Below are positions 9,836 to 18,896 of a stretch of DNA of 64,000 nt, one piece after another. Each line of letters begins with the position of its first letter. The stretch's first letter is position 1. A program made the translations under genes and the position numbers. The DNA is taken from the NCBI RefSeq assembly GCF_046614675.1, contig NZ_JBKKJT010000002.1, positions 1-64,000 of the forward strand, read 5' to 3'. Origin of the DNA: Chryseobacterium cupriresistens (GTDB lineage Bacteria; Bacteroidota; Bacteroidia; Flavobacteriales; Weeksellaceae). Under the pieces are notes generated by a model, which saw only the letters and a list, made by a program, of their open reading frames with translations, did no database searches and was not told the DNA's origin.

Positions 9836-10628
9836 TCTTTACTTCTAATTCCACATTGAGTGCAAAAGCATTCTCTTCTTCATCGGTGGCTATAATAGCT
9901 GCTTTGTATTTATCAGGGGGTACTTTACTAATGTCAATGTAAAATGTTTTGGAGGTGTCGGGTAACAGCCCCATTGTTAAACTTGAATAAGTTCCCACCT
10001 TCTCACCCGTTTTTCGGTTATAGATTTCTATGGAAGCAGTCGGTTTACAGTAAAGATTACCATTATTGGCTATTGCTATCTTTGCCGTTTGTTTTCCTTC
10101 CTGTTTTTCCACCTTTACACTTTCAAACTTAAGGTCCGGCTGGGCCTTTTCTGTTTCAAAATCTGTAATTACCTGAATGGCATACCGTATAACAGAAGTG
10201 ATACTTACTCCCGGCTTACCGTCGCTGGGTTTTATCTCTTCTACCGGCTCTACAATAATCACACTCCAATAGCTTCCCGGATCCATTGCCTGATTGGGAA
10301 TGGTTATTTCATAGAAGATCTCAGTCTTTTCTTTACCTTTAAGGGTAACAAGATTAGTGTTGAGTTTCAGCCACTCTCCGTTACTTCGTTTATTGGTACG
10401 TAATGCTGTATAATTGATCGTTCCGTCCGCATGGTAGGTATAATCCTGTAAAAATATTTTTACACTTTGAGGATTGCTGCCCGTGTTTTCAATGGCAACT
10501 TTTCCTTTATAAACCTTTCCGTTTTCTATTTTGTAAGAATGCGTAAGTCCGTTGAGAATCACAATACCAGCATGTAAAAAGCTGAACTGCAAAATCAGGG
10601 TAATCAGGATAAGGATACGCTTTATCAT
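9828..10628 (-). CDS. Periplasmic two-Ig-domain protein, PapD/WxLIP-like chaperone
   Basis: 266 residues with a signal peptide ending near Ala20. The first domain (about 21-150) has the pattern Gly-Lys-x-Tyr-x-Gly-x-x-x-Ile-x-Asn-x-Gly, then KIFLQDYTYHADGTINY, then a strand WLKLNTNLVTLKGKEKTEIFYEITIP and PGSYWSVIIVEP. This resembles both the N-terminal domain of fimbrial chaperones and the DUF916/WxLIP domain of Gram-positive WxL clusters. The second domain (about 165-262) is another Ig-like fold ending GKYKA-type PPDKYKAAIIATDEEENAFALNVELEV. The soluble, exported, barrel-adjacent setting fits a chaperone or subunit-capturing protein. Its stop lies inside the start region of the barrel gene (8-base overlap). 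Confidence 0.75.
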   Translation of the reverse strand: MIKRILILITLILQFSFLHAGIVILNGLTHSYKIENGKVYKGKVAIENTGSNPQSVKIFLQDYTYHADGTINYTALRTNKRSNGEWLKLNTNLVTLKGKEKTEIFYEITIPNQAMDPGSYWSVIIVEPVEEIKPSDGKPGVSITSVIRYAIQVITDFETEKAQPDLKFESVKVEKQEGKQTAKIAIANNGNLYCKPTASIEIYNRKTGEKVGTYSSLTMGLLPDTSKTFYIDISKVPPDKYKAAIIATDEEENAFALNVELEVKND

Positions 10629-10661
10629 GATATAAGTTTGGAGTTAAAACATTAATAATAC

Positions 10662-10701
10662 AAAACAAGGAAGAAACTGGATACAAATTTCTTCTTGTTT
10701 T
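10662..10701 (-). terminator. Hairpin between first subunit gene and chaperone gene (attenuator?)
   Basis: Arms 10662-10676 and 10688-10701 pair over 14 bases with one bulged base, inside the 103-base gap between the first subunit gene and the chaperone-like gene. There is only a weak T-run on the minus strand, so it is more likely a partial terminator or an mRNA-stabilising hairpin than a full stop. Such a hairpin would raise the dose of the first (major) subunit relative to the assembly genes. Confidence 0.5.
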
Positions 10702-10731
10702 TGAAACGTAAAATAGAATTTTAATTAAATT

Positions 10732-11310
10732 CTAATTGTCTGATATTGTATAAGTAACGGTAGCAGCAACAGTAGCTGTAGCCTGTAAATCTGCATATGC
10801 GGCTACCCCTCCAGGACCACTTCCTGCAGCGATTGCATAGGTAAGATTGTGACCGTTATTAGCTCCATTTCCTGTATAAGCACTTCCAATACCGGAAATA
10901 ATAGTCTGGTCAGTACCAGTTAATGTAAGCAGTCCTGCGGAAGTTCCCAATGTGCCTGCTCCTGCTCCGGTGGCCGCCGCCGCCGTTACATTAAGATCTA
11001 CTCCAGGAATGATAGCGTTCATTTTTACACTTACATTACGGGTAGGATCTGCCACAGATTTGATAGAAGAATAATTAAGCCACAAAGTCGTGTTGGCTGC
11101 AGCTGGAATAATGGGATTTCCTGCTTCAGTAGGTGCTGTAAATCCAAGGGTAATATTTTTTGTTGCTGATGGCTCAATATCTACCAATGCAACTTCGGGA
11201 ATAGAAATGGTAACCGTATGGTTATCTGTAGCGAGATCTTGGGCACTCAGATTCCCGCATAGAGCAAACGCAAATAAAGACGCTGCAATAGTTAAATTTA
11301 GTTTTTTCAT
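10732..11310 (-). CDS. Secreted pilin-like subunit A, first gene of assembly operon
   Basis: 192 residues from the ATG at 11310, which begins MKKLNLTIAASLFAFALCGN and gives a clean signal peptide cleaved after SAQ. A longer reading from 11349 would put 13 hydrophobic residues ahead of it and is less likely. The mature protein starts with an alternating strand (HTVTISIPEVALVDIEP), which could act as a donor strand. It continues FTAPTEAGN, GAGTLGTSAG, IISGIGSAYTGNGANNGHNLT and ends with an alternating C-terminal strand VAATVTYTISDN. It is paralogous to 6552-7085. Position as promoter-proximal gene, followed by a hairpin, is typical of a major structural subunit. No family name is claimed. Confidence 0.8.
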   Translation of the reverse strand: MKKLNLTIAASLFAFALCGNLSAQDLATDNHTVTISIPEVALVDIEPSATKNITLGFTAPTEAGNPIIPAAANTTLWLNYSSIKSVADPTRNVSVKMNAIIPGVDLNVTAAAATGAGAGTLGTSAGLLTLTGTDQTIISGIGSAYTGNGANNGHNLTYAIAAGSGPGGVAAYADLQATATVAATVTYTISDN

Positions 11311-11434
11311 GACACTGTTAATTAGTAAAGTGAAGATAACAAAATTCAATATGTTTTAAAAAAAATATACCACAATTTTTTTATAACTGCTTATTTATCA
11401 TATGTAATGCATTATAAGATGAAATAACTCAAAA

Positions 11435-11464
11435 AAAATACTGCACAACTTTGTGCAGTATTTT
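11435..11464 (-). terminator. Terminator of phospholipase C gene
   Basis: Inverted repeat built on ACTGCACAA/TTGTGCAGT with A-rich left and T-rich right flanks (A run 11431-11438). It lies 19 bases after the phospholipase stop. Read on the minus strand it ends in eight T. Confidence 0.8.
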
Positions 11465-11483
11465 ATCAATATTATAAGCGTTT

Positions 11484-13835
11484 TTAAGTCCAATGCGGAT
11501 CAGAAACGGAAACTTTTCCGGTTTCTATTCTTCCGGCAAAGTGCCACAGATGATCGTTTAATTTTAGCTTCAAATCATACCAGCCTTTATATTTATCAAG
11601 ATCAATAATGATTTTTTCTTCCGTTTTTTGTACAGAAACTGTTCTTTCGCTTCTTGTATAAAGATCTTCCAGACGGATGGAAAAATTTTCCTTTTTATGA
11701 TTTCTGATGATTAATTCAATCTGATTTTTTGAGGCCATATTCGTCAAGATCACCTCTGTTTCTGCAGTTTTATCTCCCTTAAATTTTCTGAAAAAGCCAT
11801 TGGGACCGAAAATTTCATAATCATAAGCTCCCGGATGCACAGTATGGGATAGCGTTTGCTTTGCATATAAAGCATATGAAAAATGATAATTATTATTGTC
11901 GAATTGAGTTCTGTCATATACCAAAAGCGGAACTCCATTCTCTTTTAAATTGGTCATTTTTATCTGTTCCCCTTCCAGATTGACATGGAAATGATAGGGC
12001 AGCGGATTGGATGGTTTCAAGCCTCTTTCCTGAATATCAAGTAAATTTTCATTCAGTTCATTTTCAGAATACCATTTCAGGTTGGGAACCGGTTTATTTT
12101 TGGCAGCATTGATGGTTTTAGCATAATCCTTCTGATCAAGATAATCCATCTGAGGAACTTTTACACTGGAAGAATTGAAAGCTGATGTAAGATCACCGCA
12201 TACCGCTCTTCTCCAGTCACTGATATGGTCAACATGAACATTCTTTTTGAATTTTTTCATAATAAAATTCTCCAGAAACTGCAGTACAGAAGTGTGATCC
12301 GATACTTCAGAGTTTACGAAACCTCCTTTTGTCCAGGGAGAAGCGATGATCATAGGGACTCTGTAACCCAATCCGACAGTTCCTTCTACTTTTTCATAGC
12401 TTTTCAAAGAAGGATTGCTCATATATTCCTGACTTTTATCCACATATTCCACCCCTTCTTTTCCGTTCATATCAACAGGCTGACTTGGATTTACCGGCGG
12501 GGCGAAAGGAAGTACATGATCAAAATACCCGTCATTTTCATCGTAATTGATGATGAAAATTGTTTTTTTCCAGGTTTCAGGATCTTTGGTGAGAATATTC
12601 AAAACCTCAGAAATATACCAGGCTCCGTACCATGGTGATCCCGGATGATCAGAAAAATGTTCCGGAGCTACCAGCCATGAAACCAATGGAAGCTTTTTCT
12701 CTTCCACATCTTTACGGAACTGGAATAATACATCACCCTCGGGAACGACAAGCCTTTCACCATTTTCATCTTTTCCGATCTCAAGTTTCCAGTAATCAGG
12801 ATCATGTACATTGGTGGTGAAAGCTTTTTCGTGCAGGTTTTTCTCTTCATTTGAAAGTTTTGAATAATTGTCAGGATGGTACTTCACCTGATCTTCCTGA
12901 ACTTCAGCCAGCATGGCTTCCAGTCTTTTTTTCTGATCAGGATTTTTTTCAATTTCCTTTTTCAGATAGTTTATGATATTGGGAATGTTTTCATAATATC
13001 CTTTTGAAAACTTAACATTGAATCTTGAAAACCACTCAATCGGGTTATCAGTAAAATTACTTAACCAGGCCTCCTGCTCGCCGGACATTCCTTTTGGAAG
13101 ACTGATTTCGTTCTGATAAATTCTCCATGAAACATTCTGTTCTTCCAAAATCTCAGGGAAGGTTTTCCATTTGGCCTGTCTTGCTTTATCATAGTCAATG
13201 TTTTCATTAACAACATTGGCTTTTACTTTTCCGTTTTGCTGTTCCCTTAATGTTCCGGACCAAAGGAATAGCCTGTTGGGAGTTGTTCCGGTGAGTGAAG
13301 AGCAGAAATACTGGTCGAATATGGTAAAGGCGTCTGCCAGCTGATAGTAAAAAGGAAGGTCTTCACGGTTGTAATACCCTAATGTCAGCGGGATATTTTT
13401 ATAATCTTTATTTCCTGAGGCTTTTGCCTGAAGCCACTGATCGAATTTCCCTTTGTTCAGTGCTTTCTGCTGATCTGCCCATGAATGAGGCAAAGAGCTC
13501 ATCCAGGTAGATTTTGTATTTCTTAAATCCAGGCGGGCGGGAGAAGCATATTTCCCTTCGTTATTTTTTTGGAAAAAAACGGAATGTCCATCCTGTTTTA
13601 TAAAAGCTCTTTTATCTAAAAAGCCCCTTACTCCCTTAAGAGCGCCAAAAGCATGATCAAATGAACGGTTCTCCTGCATCAGGATCACAACATGTTCTGC
13701 ATCATAAAATGTAGACTGGGCAGCCGGATCAATGGCTAAAGCTTTTAAAATGGAAGGATGCAGAACTCCTGACGTTCCTAATCCCGCTAATAAAAGACTT
13801 GATTTTTCTAAAAATTCTCTTCTGTTCATGTTCAA
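11484..13835 (-). CDS. plcN: Phosphocholine-specific phospholipase C (Tat-exported)
   Basis: 783 residues of the non-haemolytic (PlcN/PlcH) phospholipase C family, related to acid phosphatase AcpA. These zinc-independent enzymes release phosphocholine or related head groups from phosphatidylcholine and sphingomyelin. The N-terminus has a twin-arginine signal (NRREFLEKS, Arg5-Arg6), so it is folded before export. Catalytic-core motifs are seen: VVILMQENRSFDH (Glu55, Asn56, Asp60), GTTPNRLFLWSG near 190 and YDENDGYFDHV near 430. Two bacterial PLC C-terminal (DUF756-like) beta domains occupy about 600-690 and 690-783. The next upstream genes are a SusCD pair on the same strand with its own terminator between, so the enzyme may have its own promoter. 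A role in scavenging choline or phosphate from lipids is inferred from the neighbours. Confidence 0.92.
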   Translation of the reverse strand: MNMNRREFLEKSSLLLAGLGTSGVLHPSILKALAIDPAAQSTFYDAEHVVILMQENRSFDHAFGALKGVRGFLDKRAFIKQDGHSVFFQKNNEGKYASPARLDLRNTKSTWMSSLPHSWADQQKALNKGKFDQWLQAKASGNKDYKNIPLTLGYYNREDLPFYYQLADAFTIFDQYFCSSLTGTTPNRLFLWSGTLREQQNGKVKANVVNENIDYDKARQAKWKTFPEILEEQNVSWRIYQNEISLPKGMSGEQEAWLSNFTDNPIEWFSRFNVKFSKGYYENIPNIINYLKKEIEKNPDQKKRLEAMLAEVQEDQVKYHPDNYSKLSNEEKNLHEKAFTTNVHDPDYWKLEIGKDENGERLVVPEGDVLFQFRKDVEEKKLPLVSWLVAPEHFSDHPGSPWYGAWYISEVLNILTKDPETWKKTIFIINYDENDGYFDHVLPFAPPVNPSQPVDMNGKEGVEYVDKSQEYMSNPSLKSYEKVEGTVGLGYRVPMIIASPWTKGGFVNSEVSDHTSVLQFLENFIMKKFKKNVHVDHISDWRRAVCGDLTSAFNSSSVKVPQMDYLDQKDYAKTINAAKNKPVPNLKWYSENELNENLLDIQERGLKPSNPLPYHFHVNLEGEQIKMTNLKENGVPLLVYDRTQFDNNNYHFSYALYAKQTLSHTVHPGAYDYEIFGPNGFFRKFKGDKTAETEVILTNMASKNQIELIIRNHKKENFSIRLEDLYTRSERTVSVQKTEEKIIIDLDKYKGWYDLKLKLNDHLWHFAGRIETGKVSVSDPHWT

Positions 13836-13845
13836 TCGTAATAAG

Positions 13846-13886
13846 AAAGAAACCGCAAGTTAATAGGATTTTCCTGCGGTTTCTTT
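13846..13886 (-). terminator. Terminator after minus-strand SusCD operon
   Basis: Inverted repeat AAAGAAACCGCA/TGCGGTTTCTTT (13846-13857 and 13875-13886) just after the susD stop at 13913. It separates the SusCD transcript from the phospholipase gene. Confidence 0.8.
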
Positions 13887-13912
13887 GTTTTTATATAAAA
13901 ATAATCAGATTT

Positions 13913-15433
13913 TTATTGTAACCACCAGGGTTTTGAGTTGATATTATCATTTCCTCCGTACTGAGCGTTTAAAGCAGCTTTTAAATTATTGCTGTTGTAA
14001 TTATATTCAGACTGCGGATATCTGAACCTGAAAGGCGCCGGAACTCCTGTTTTTAAAGGATAATTTGGATAGCCAGTTCTCAGATAATCATAATAAGAAG
14101 TCCATTGTGCCTGATGGAACATGGTCATGTATTTTTGAGTCATGATCTTTTCCAGTTGTGTTTGTAGTGGATCAGCATCATTATATACTACCAAAGGAGT
14201 TGCAAGATATTGATTTACATCAAAGCCTGAGAAATATTGTCCCGGATTTTTTACATAGGTCTGATAAAAATTGAAACTTGCTTTGATCGCATTATCATAA
14301 TGTGTTTTTGCCGACCCGGAAATCCAGCCTCTTGCTGTAGCTTCAGCCAGAATAAACTCAAGTTCTGAATAACTTAATACAGAAGCAGGTTCATTGGTAG
14401 GGTCTTTATAAAAACGATCGTTTACTTTGGAAATGTTTTTTGCAGTGATCAGTGCTGCATTATCAGAATACGGAGAAGTAGGGTTTCCGCCGTTATATCC
14501 TGTATAGTCTGTGATGGCTTTTCCTGCTTCTTTTGCTCCTGTAGTCTGTGCTGCAAACGTGAACAGACGTGGATCATGCCTGTCTTTGAACATATTAATA
14601 AAATAATCAGCCATGTACAAACTTGAACCATATCCACTGTTGTTAAACATCGTGTATCTGCTGTCTGCTGCATCAGCAAACTTAAGTTCACCGTTATCTG
14701 CAATAGAGGTCATGAGAGACTGGCTTCCTGCAATAGAAGCAAATTCTGCAGCGATATTATAACTTCCTACTGTCGTTTTTTTAGATAAAGTGATCAGAAT
14801 TTTCAGTCGGAATGAATTAATCAGTTTTTTCCACTTTAAAGCATCTCCGTTGTAGACAATATCACCTTCAATTTTATCGGTGGTATTAATAAGATCATTG
14901 GCTTCTTTTAATTCTGATAAAATTCCGGACATGATAGCTTCCTGTGTATCATATTTAGGCTGGGTAATGCCGGATTCACCCTTTGCTGCTTCAGAATAAG
15001 GAGCACTTCCAACTTTTAAACTGATATTGAAGAAATGATACGCTCTCAAAAATTTTCCGATGGCCAGATAATTTTTGTTTCCTCTTTTTTCAGCTTCCTG
15101 CATCATTTTTCCAGTGTTCAGAAGTCCTTTGGTATAGACTTCAAAAGAAGTATCATTCCATTTCATATACTGGTATGAATTTTCACCATCAGTACCAATC
15201 ATCATTCTGGAGGCATACATATTGTCCCCGTTTACCTGAAAAGTATATTTTTCAACGTAAGTCAATAGATTTTTGGGATCAATACTGGCCTGGTCATTAG
15301 GGTTTTCATTGATGGTATCAAGGTTAGATTCACATGATGCTAATGTCAGAAGTCCGGCTGCAAATAAAGATTTCATCAGCCATTTTGCTGTTTTACCTTT
15401 TTGCTCTGTCACTTTGTTTATAGTATTTTTCAT
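13913..15433 (-). CDS. SusD-like_2 family outer-membrane lipoprotein
   Basis: 506 residues, a SusD-like nutrient-binding lipoprotein pairing with the SusC at 15454-18594 (20-base gap, same strand). The long N-terminus has an internal Met20 that would give a conventional lipoprotein signal MKSLFAAGLLTLASC with Cys34. The start given may therefore be 57 bases too early. NLDTINENPNDQ after the Cys and the C-terminal region (IMTQKYMTMFHQAQWTSYYD near 410-430, then PFRFRYPQSEYNYN) are typical of the SusD-like_2 group. Substrate is unknown. The adjacent phospholipase C suggests a product of lipid breakdown. Confidence 0.9.
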   Translation of the reverse strand: MKNTINKVTEQKGKTAKWLMKSLFAAGLLTLASCESNLDTINENPNDQASIDPKNLLTYVEKYTFQVNGDNMYASRMMIGTDGENSYQYMKWNDTSFEVYTKGLLNTGKMMQEAEKRGNKNYLAIGKFLRAYHFFNISLKVGSAPYSEAAKGESGITQPKYDTQEAIMSGILSELKEANDLINTTDKIEGDIVYNGDALKWKKLINSFRLKILITLSKKTTVGSYNIAAEFASIAGSQSLMTSIADNGELKFADAADSRYTMFNNSGYGSSLYMADYFINMFKDRHDPRLFTFAAQTTGAKEAGKAITDYTGYNGGNPTSPYSDNAALITAKNISKVNDRFYKDPTNEPASVLSYSELEFILAEATARGWISGSAKTHYDNAIKASFNFYQTYVKNPGQYFSGFDVNQYLATPLVVYNDADPLQTQLEKIMTQKYMTMFHQAQWTSYYDYLRTGYPNYPLKTGVPAPFRFRYPQSEYNYNSNNLKAALNAQYGGNDNINSKPWWLQ

Positions 15434-15453
15434 TGTCTTGACGTACTTTTTAG

Positions 15454-18400
15454 TTAAAACTTAAGATTAAATCCGATTCCAAACCATCTGCTGGATGGAT
15501 CCTGAATATCATTGTCTGTTTTTGTCTGGAAGTCTGGATCAGAATAAAGGTTTTTTGATTTTTTCCACATCGCCAGATTGTAAGCAGAAATATTGGCGGT
15601 GAAACCTTTCACCATTCCTCTTGGGTTGAGTAATGAAGAGAAGTCATATTCTAATACTACAGATCTAAGCTTGACGAAAGTTCTGTCAAAAACGTTAGCA
15701 AACTCTTCGCTTTCGTCCTGTGTTACTCTTGCACGGTAGGGATAATTTTGCGCCCAGTCCTGGTAGCTGATAGCTTTTGTGTGTGGAGTATAGGTTCCGG
15801 TTGCCGGATTGTAGTTAACCCCATCAGGTACAAAATAATACGTTCCCGGATTTGCATATTCAAGATCTCTGTACGCTACAGAATTAGGGTGTTTTCCTCC
15901 CCACCACATTTTTTCCACAACCTGGGATCTCATCACACCTCCGATGCTTCCGTCAATTCCGATGTTTAAAGTGAATTTTTTATATTTGAATGTGTTGTTG
16001 AAACCGAAAGTCCAGTCAGGATTGAAATGTCCCAGATTACTTGGGTTATTAGCTCTTGTCGGCATTCCTGTATTCGCATCAAGAATTACTTTTCCATCCG
16101 GAGACTTTTGCCATGTATAGTCGTAATAGCTATCCATTCTTTCGCCTAGCTTAATATTTTTGTAGTTCGGCATATTATCATAAATGGAAGTCAGCTTTTG
16201 TTCATAAGTACTCCAGTTGATTAATGTTTTCCAGCTGAAATCAGAAGTTTTTACCGGAACTAAACCAAGGGAAACTTCAAATCCTTTGGTTGTATATTCA
16301 TTTCCGTTTACATATTGAGAAGTGAAACCGGATGATTCTGCAGCAGGGAACTGGAGAATATTATTATAATCTAATGTTCTGAAATAAGTAGCGTCTAAAG
16401 TGATTCTGTTATTCAGGAACCCTGCGCTTAAACCTAATTCATAAGATTTTGTCTGCTCCGGTTTCAAAGAATTTTCTACATTCAGAGTGGTTGGATAATA
16501 ATAAGTAGGGTTTCCATTGAATGTGATTCCCCCATTGTTCAGATAATAATTTCTGATGGAATAAGGCTGGAAGTCATACGCTACTTTCGCCCATGAAGCA
16601 GAAAGTTTCAACATATTGATAGATTCCGGCATTTTTACCAGGTTGGAAATAACCGCACTGATGGAAGCAGAAGGATAGAAGTAAGATCTGTTGGCCTTAG
16701 GTAGTGTAGAAGACCAGTCATTACGCCCGGAAACATTGATGAAGAAAGCATTGTACAACCCGATATCAATCGTTGAATACGCACTGTAAATCAACTTTTC
16801 CTTCAGATAAGTGTAATTTTTCAGTGCTCCGATAGAGTTCTCAAAAGTGTATACTTCGGGAATTTTTAATCCATCCGTAGACCTTTCATTGTTGTTGTTT
16901 TTATAATAGAAAGCAGAACCTCCCGCATTGATTGTAAAATCAAAATTTTCAGATATCTTTTTCTTGTAAGTTGCCAACACATCATAATTGAGGTTCCATG
17001 TTTTATTATCCTTCAAAATATAACCGCCACTTCTTGGTGCATCATAATTGAAATAGGAATAAGGACTCAGAATTTCCGTTTTGCTATGGTTTTCGACAAG
17101 AGATATTTTCCCTTTTACCGATAGATCCTGTGTCGCTTTATACTCTAGACCTGTCTGGGCATTGATAATATTGGTTCTGTTCTGGTTCTTGTAATACTCG
17201 GCTCCGAACCATGGGTTGTTGTACCAGGCATAGTTCCAGTTGGCTTGTGCTCTTCCTTCCTTTCCTGGGATCCACATATGATTTTTCAATGCTTTTCCAT
17301 CTACATCTCCTCCCATCCAGATCAGGATGGTGTACATGTGTCCGCTTGGATTATAATCATAGTTGGGAATATTAGGAGTAAAAGCCTGGTTGAAGTTGAA
17401 TTTTGTATCGAAGGTTAATTTATCTCCTAAATGGTTTTCAGAAGAGAAGTTGATTCCATATTTCTGAAGATAAGAATTGGGAACTCTGTCGTCATAATTC
17501 ATGAAATTCCCGGAGAATCTGTATACGTCTTTATTGCTTCTATAGCTGATCGCGAAGTTATTATTGTTGATTACTGCTGGTTTTAAGAACGTACTTAAGT
17601 TATCATGGTATTTCCAGTCAATCGGAACTCTTTCATATCTTGATTTATCATCATACTGAGTTCCTGTTACTGCTCCATACCACGGAACAACCTGTCCTGT
17701 TACTTTATCTCTGATAGGGCTGTTCCATTGAGCGATCTGTAATCCCGGAATAAATTTTGGTCCCCAGATCATATCTCCGTCATTTACCCCGCCATCGGCT
17801 CCGTCCCAGAATTCGTATTTTCCATGGGAACCGTTACCATATTCAGTCTGGGTTTTCGGAAGATTGGTAAATCCTGCTGTAATCATGGTGTTTTGGGAGA
17901 ATTCTACAGAAAAGCCTTTCTTTTTAGCATTTTTTGTGGAGATTAAAACAGCTCCGTAACGACCTCTTGAACCATAGAGAGCAGAAGCGGTAGCTCCTTT
18001 CAGGACGTTGATGTTTTCAATATTATTAGGATCTAAATTCTGGAAAACCTCTTTTTCTACAATCACACCATCAATGACGAAAACCAGATTGGAGTTTCCT
18101 CTCAGTGTAAACTGTGGAGCCTGCTGCATTCCAGTAGGATTGGAAACGTTCAATCCTGCGACCTGTCCGGAGAATAAATTTCCAATACTTGGAGTAGTGA
18201 TGGTTTCAAACTGTTTTGTTCCTACTTCCTGAGTAGAATATCCGATTTTTTCTTTCTTTTTGGCAATACCTAAAGCGGTAATAACAACGCCTTCAATCTG
18301 CTTTTCGTTTTGCTTTTTTAAGACAACGGAATACTGTTTTTTGGAAGAAACCTCAACGGTATAAACGGAAAAATCAGGAGCAAAAAATTCAAGAATATCT

Positions 18401-18594
18401 TTGGGGTTTGCAGAAATAGTGAAATTACCATTTTCATCTGTAGTAGCAGTCTTTCCTGTGTTTTTGTCGGTGATGTTCACACCGGAAACACTAGAACCGT
18501 TTTCTGATTTTACATTTCCTGAAATATTGATTTCCTGGGCAGAAAAATAAAGAGGAAGTAAAAAAACGGCAAAAGTGGCTAGAGTTTTCTTCAT
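15454..18594 (-). CDS. SusC/RagA-type TonB-linked outer-membrane transporter
   Basis: 1046 residues. Signal peptide about 1-19. A carboxypeptidase-regulatory-like domain (about 20-95, NISGNVKSENGSSVSGVNITDKNTGKT..DENGNFTIS) is followed by a plug (about 105-220) with GQVAGLNVSNPTG, FTLRGNSN, VFVIDGVIVEK and ATASALYGSRGRYGAVLISTK. The rest is a 22-stranded barrel ending in an aromatic residue (FNLKF). It forms the channel of a SusCD nutrient importer driven by TonB-ExbBD. The first gene of its operon, it is followed by its susD. A TAAATTTG box at 18613-18606 on the minus strand leaves a leader of only a few bases. Confidence 0.94.
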   Translation of the reverse strand: MKKTLATFAVFLLPLYFSAQEINISGNVKSENGSSVSGVNITDKNTGKTATTDENGNFTISANPKDILEFFAPDFSVYTVEVSSKKQYSVVLKKQNEKQIEGVVITALGIAKKKEKIGYSTQEVGTKQFETITTPSIGNLFSGQVAGLNVSNPTGMQQAPQFTLRGNSNLVFVIDGVIVEKEVFQNLDPNNIENINVLKGATASALYGSRGRYGAVLISTKNAKKKGFSVEFSQNTMITAGFTNLPKTQTEYGNGSHGKYEFWDGADGGVNDGDMIWGPKFIPGLQIAQWNSPIRDKVTGQVVPWYGAVTGTQYDDKSRYERVPIDWKYHDNLSTFLKPAVINNNNFAISYRSNKDVYRFSGNFMNYDDRVPNSYLQKYGINFSSENHLGDKLTFDTKFNFNQAFTPNIPNYDYNPSGHMYTILIWMGGDVDGKALKNHMWIPGKEGRAQANWNYAWYNNPWFGAEYYKNQNRTNIINAQTGLEYKATQDLSVKGKISLVENHSKTEILSPYSYFNYDAPRSGGYILKDNKTWNLNYDVLATYKKKISENFDFTINAGGSAFYYKNNNNERSTDGLKIPEVYTFENSIGALKNYTYLKEKLIYSAYSTIDIGLYNAFFINVSGRNDWSSTLPKANRSYFYPSASISAVISNLVKMPESINMLKLSASWAKVAYDFQPYSIRNYYLNNGGITFNGNPTYYYPTTLNVENSLKPEQTKSYELGLSAGFLNNRITLDATYFRTLDYNNILQFPAAESSGFTSQYVNGNEYTTKGFEVSLGLVPVKTSDFSWKTLINWSTYEQKLTSIYDNMPNYKNIKLGERMDSYYDYTWQKSPDGKVILDANTGMPTRANNPSNLGHFNPDWTFGFNNTFKYKKFTLNIGIDGSIGGVMRSQVVEKMWWGGKHPNSVAYRDLEYANPGTYYFVPDGVNYNPATGTYTPHTKAISYQDWAQNYPYRARVTQDESEEFANVFDRTFVKLRSVVLEYDFSSLLNPRGMVKGFTANISAYNLAMWKKSKNLYSDPDFQTKTDNDIQDPSSRWFGIGFNLKF

Positions 18595-18896
18595 TTTTTT
18601 GAAGGCAAATTTAGCAGTGCACTGTTACCAGTACTTTAATGATGTATTAAAATAAAAATACGATTTAATATTTTTTAACAATAAGAATTAATAAATAAGT
18701 AAAATGAAAAATGTCCTTTGTATAGGGACTTTTGCTTTATTATATAAATATTAATATAAAGAAGGAGACTGGAGAGGAGTACTGGAGGTTGTTATCGTGT
18801 TATAAGATTAACATAAAACCTTTTAAAAATACTAGGATAGTGAAACCGTGACCTCAATAACTTGTGGCATCAAGCTTCCCACTTCCTTCTTTGTTT
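18595..18896. other. Intergenic region with susC promoter and repeat remnants
   Basis: About 300 bases without a gene. The susC side holds a -7 type box TAAATTTG on the minus strand (18613 to 18606). A small GTCC/GGAC hairpin at 18713-18729, with T-rich sequence on the minus strand, may end the transcript of the Omp85 gene. A G-rich GAAGGAGACTGGAGAGGAG at 18761-18779 and a C-rich AAGCTTCCCACTTCCTTCTT at 18872-18891 form a degenerate inverted pair, reading like another dispersed intergenic repeat. Confidence 0.45.

Noticed and set aside
12225..12638. 137-codon plus-strand reading frame inside the phospholipase C gene
   Set aside because: Antisense to a conserved enzyme. It is long only because of the codon use of the opposite strand.
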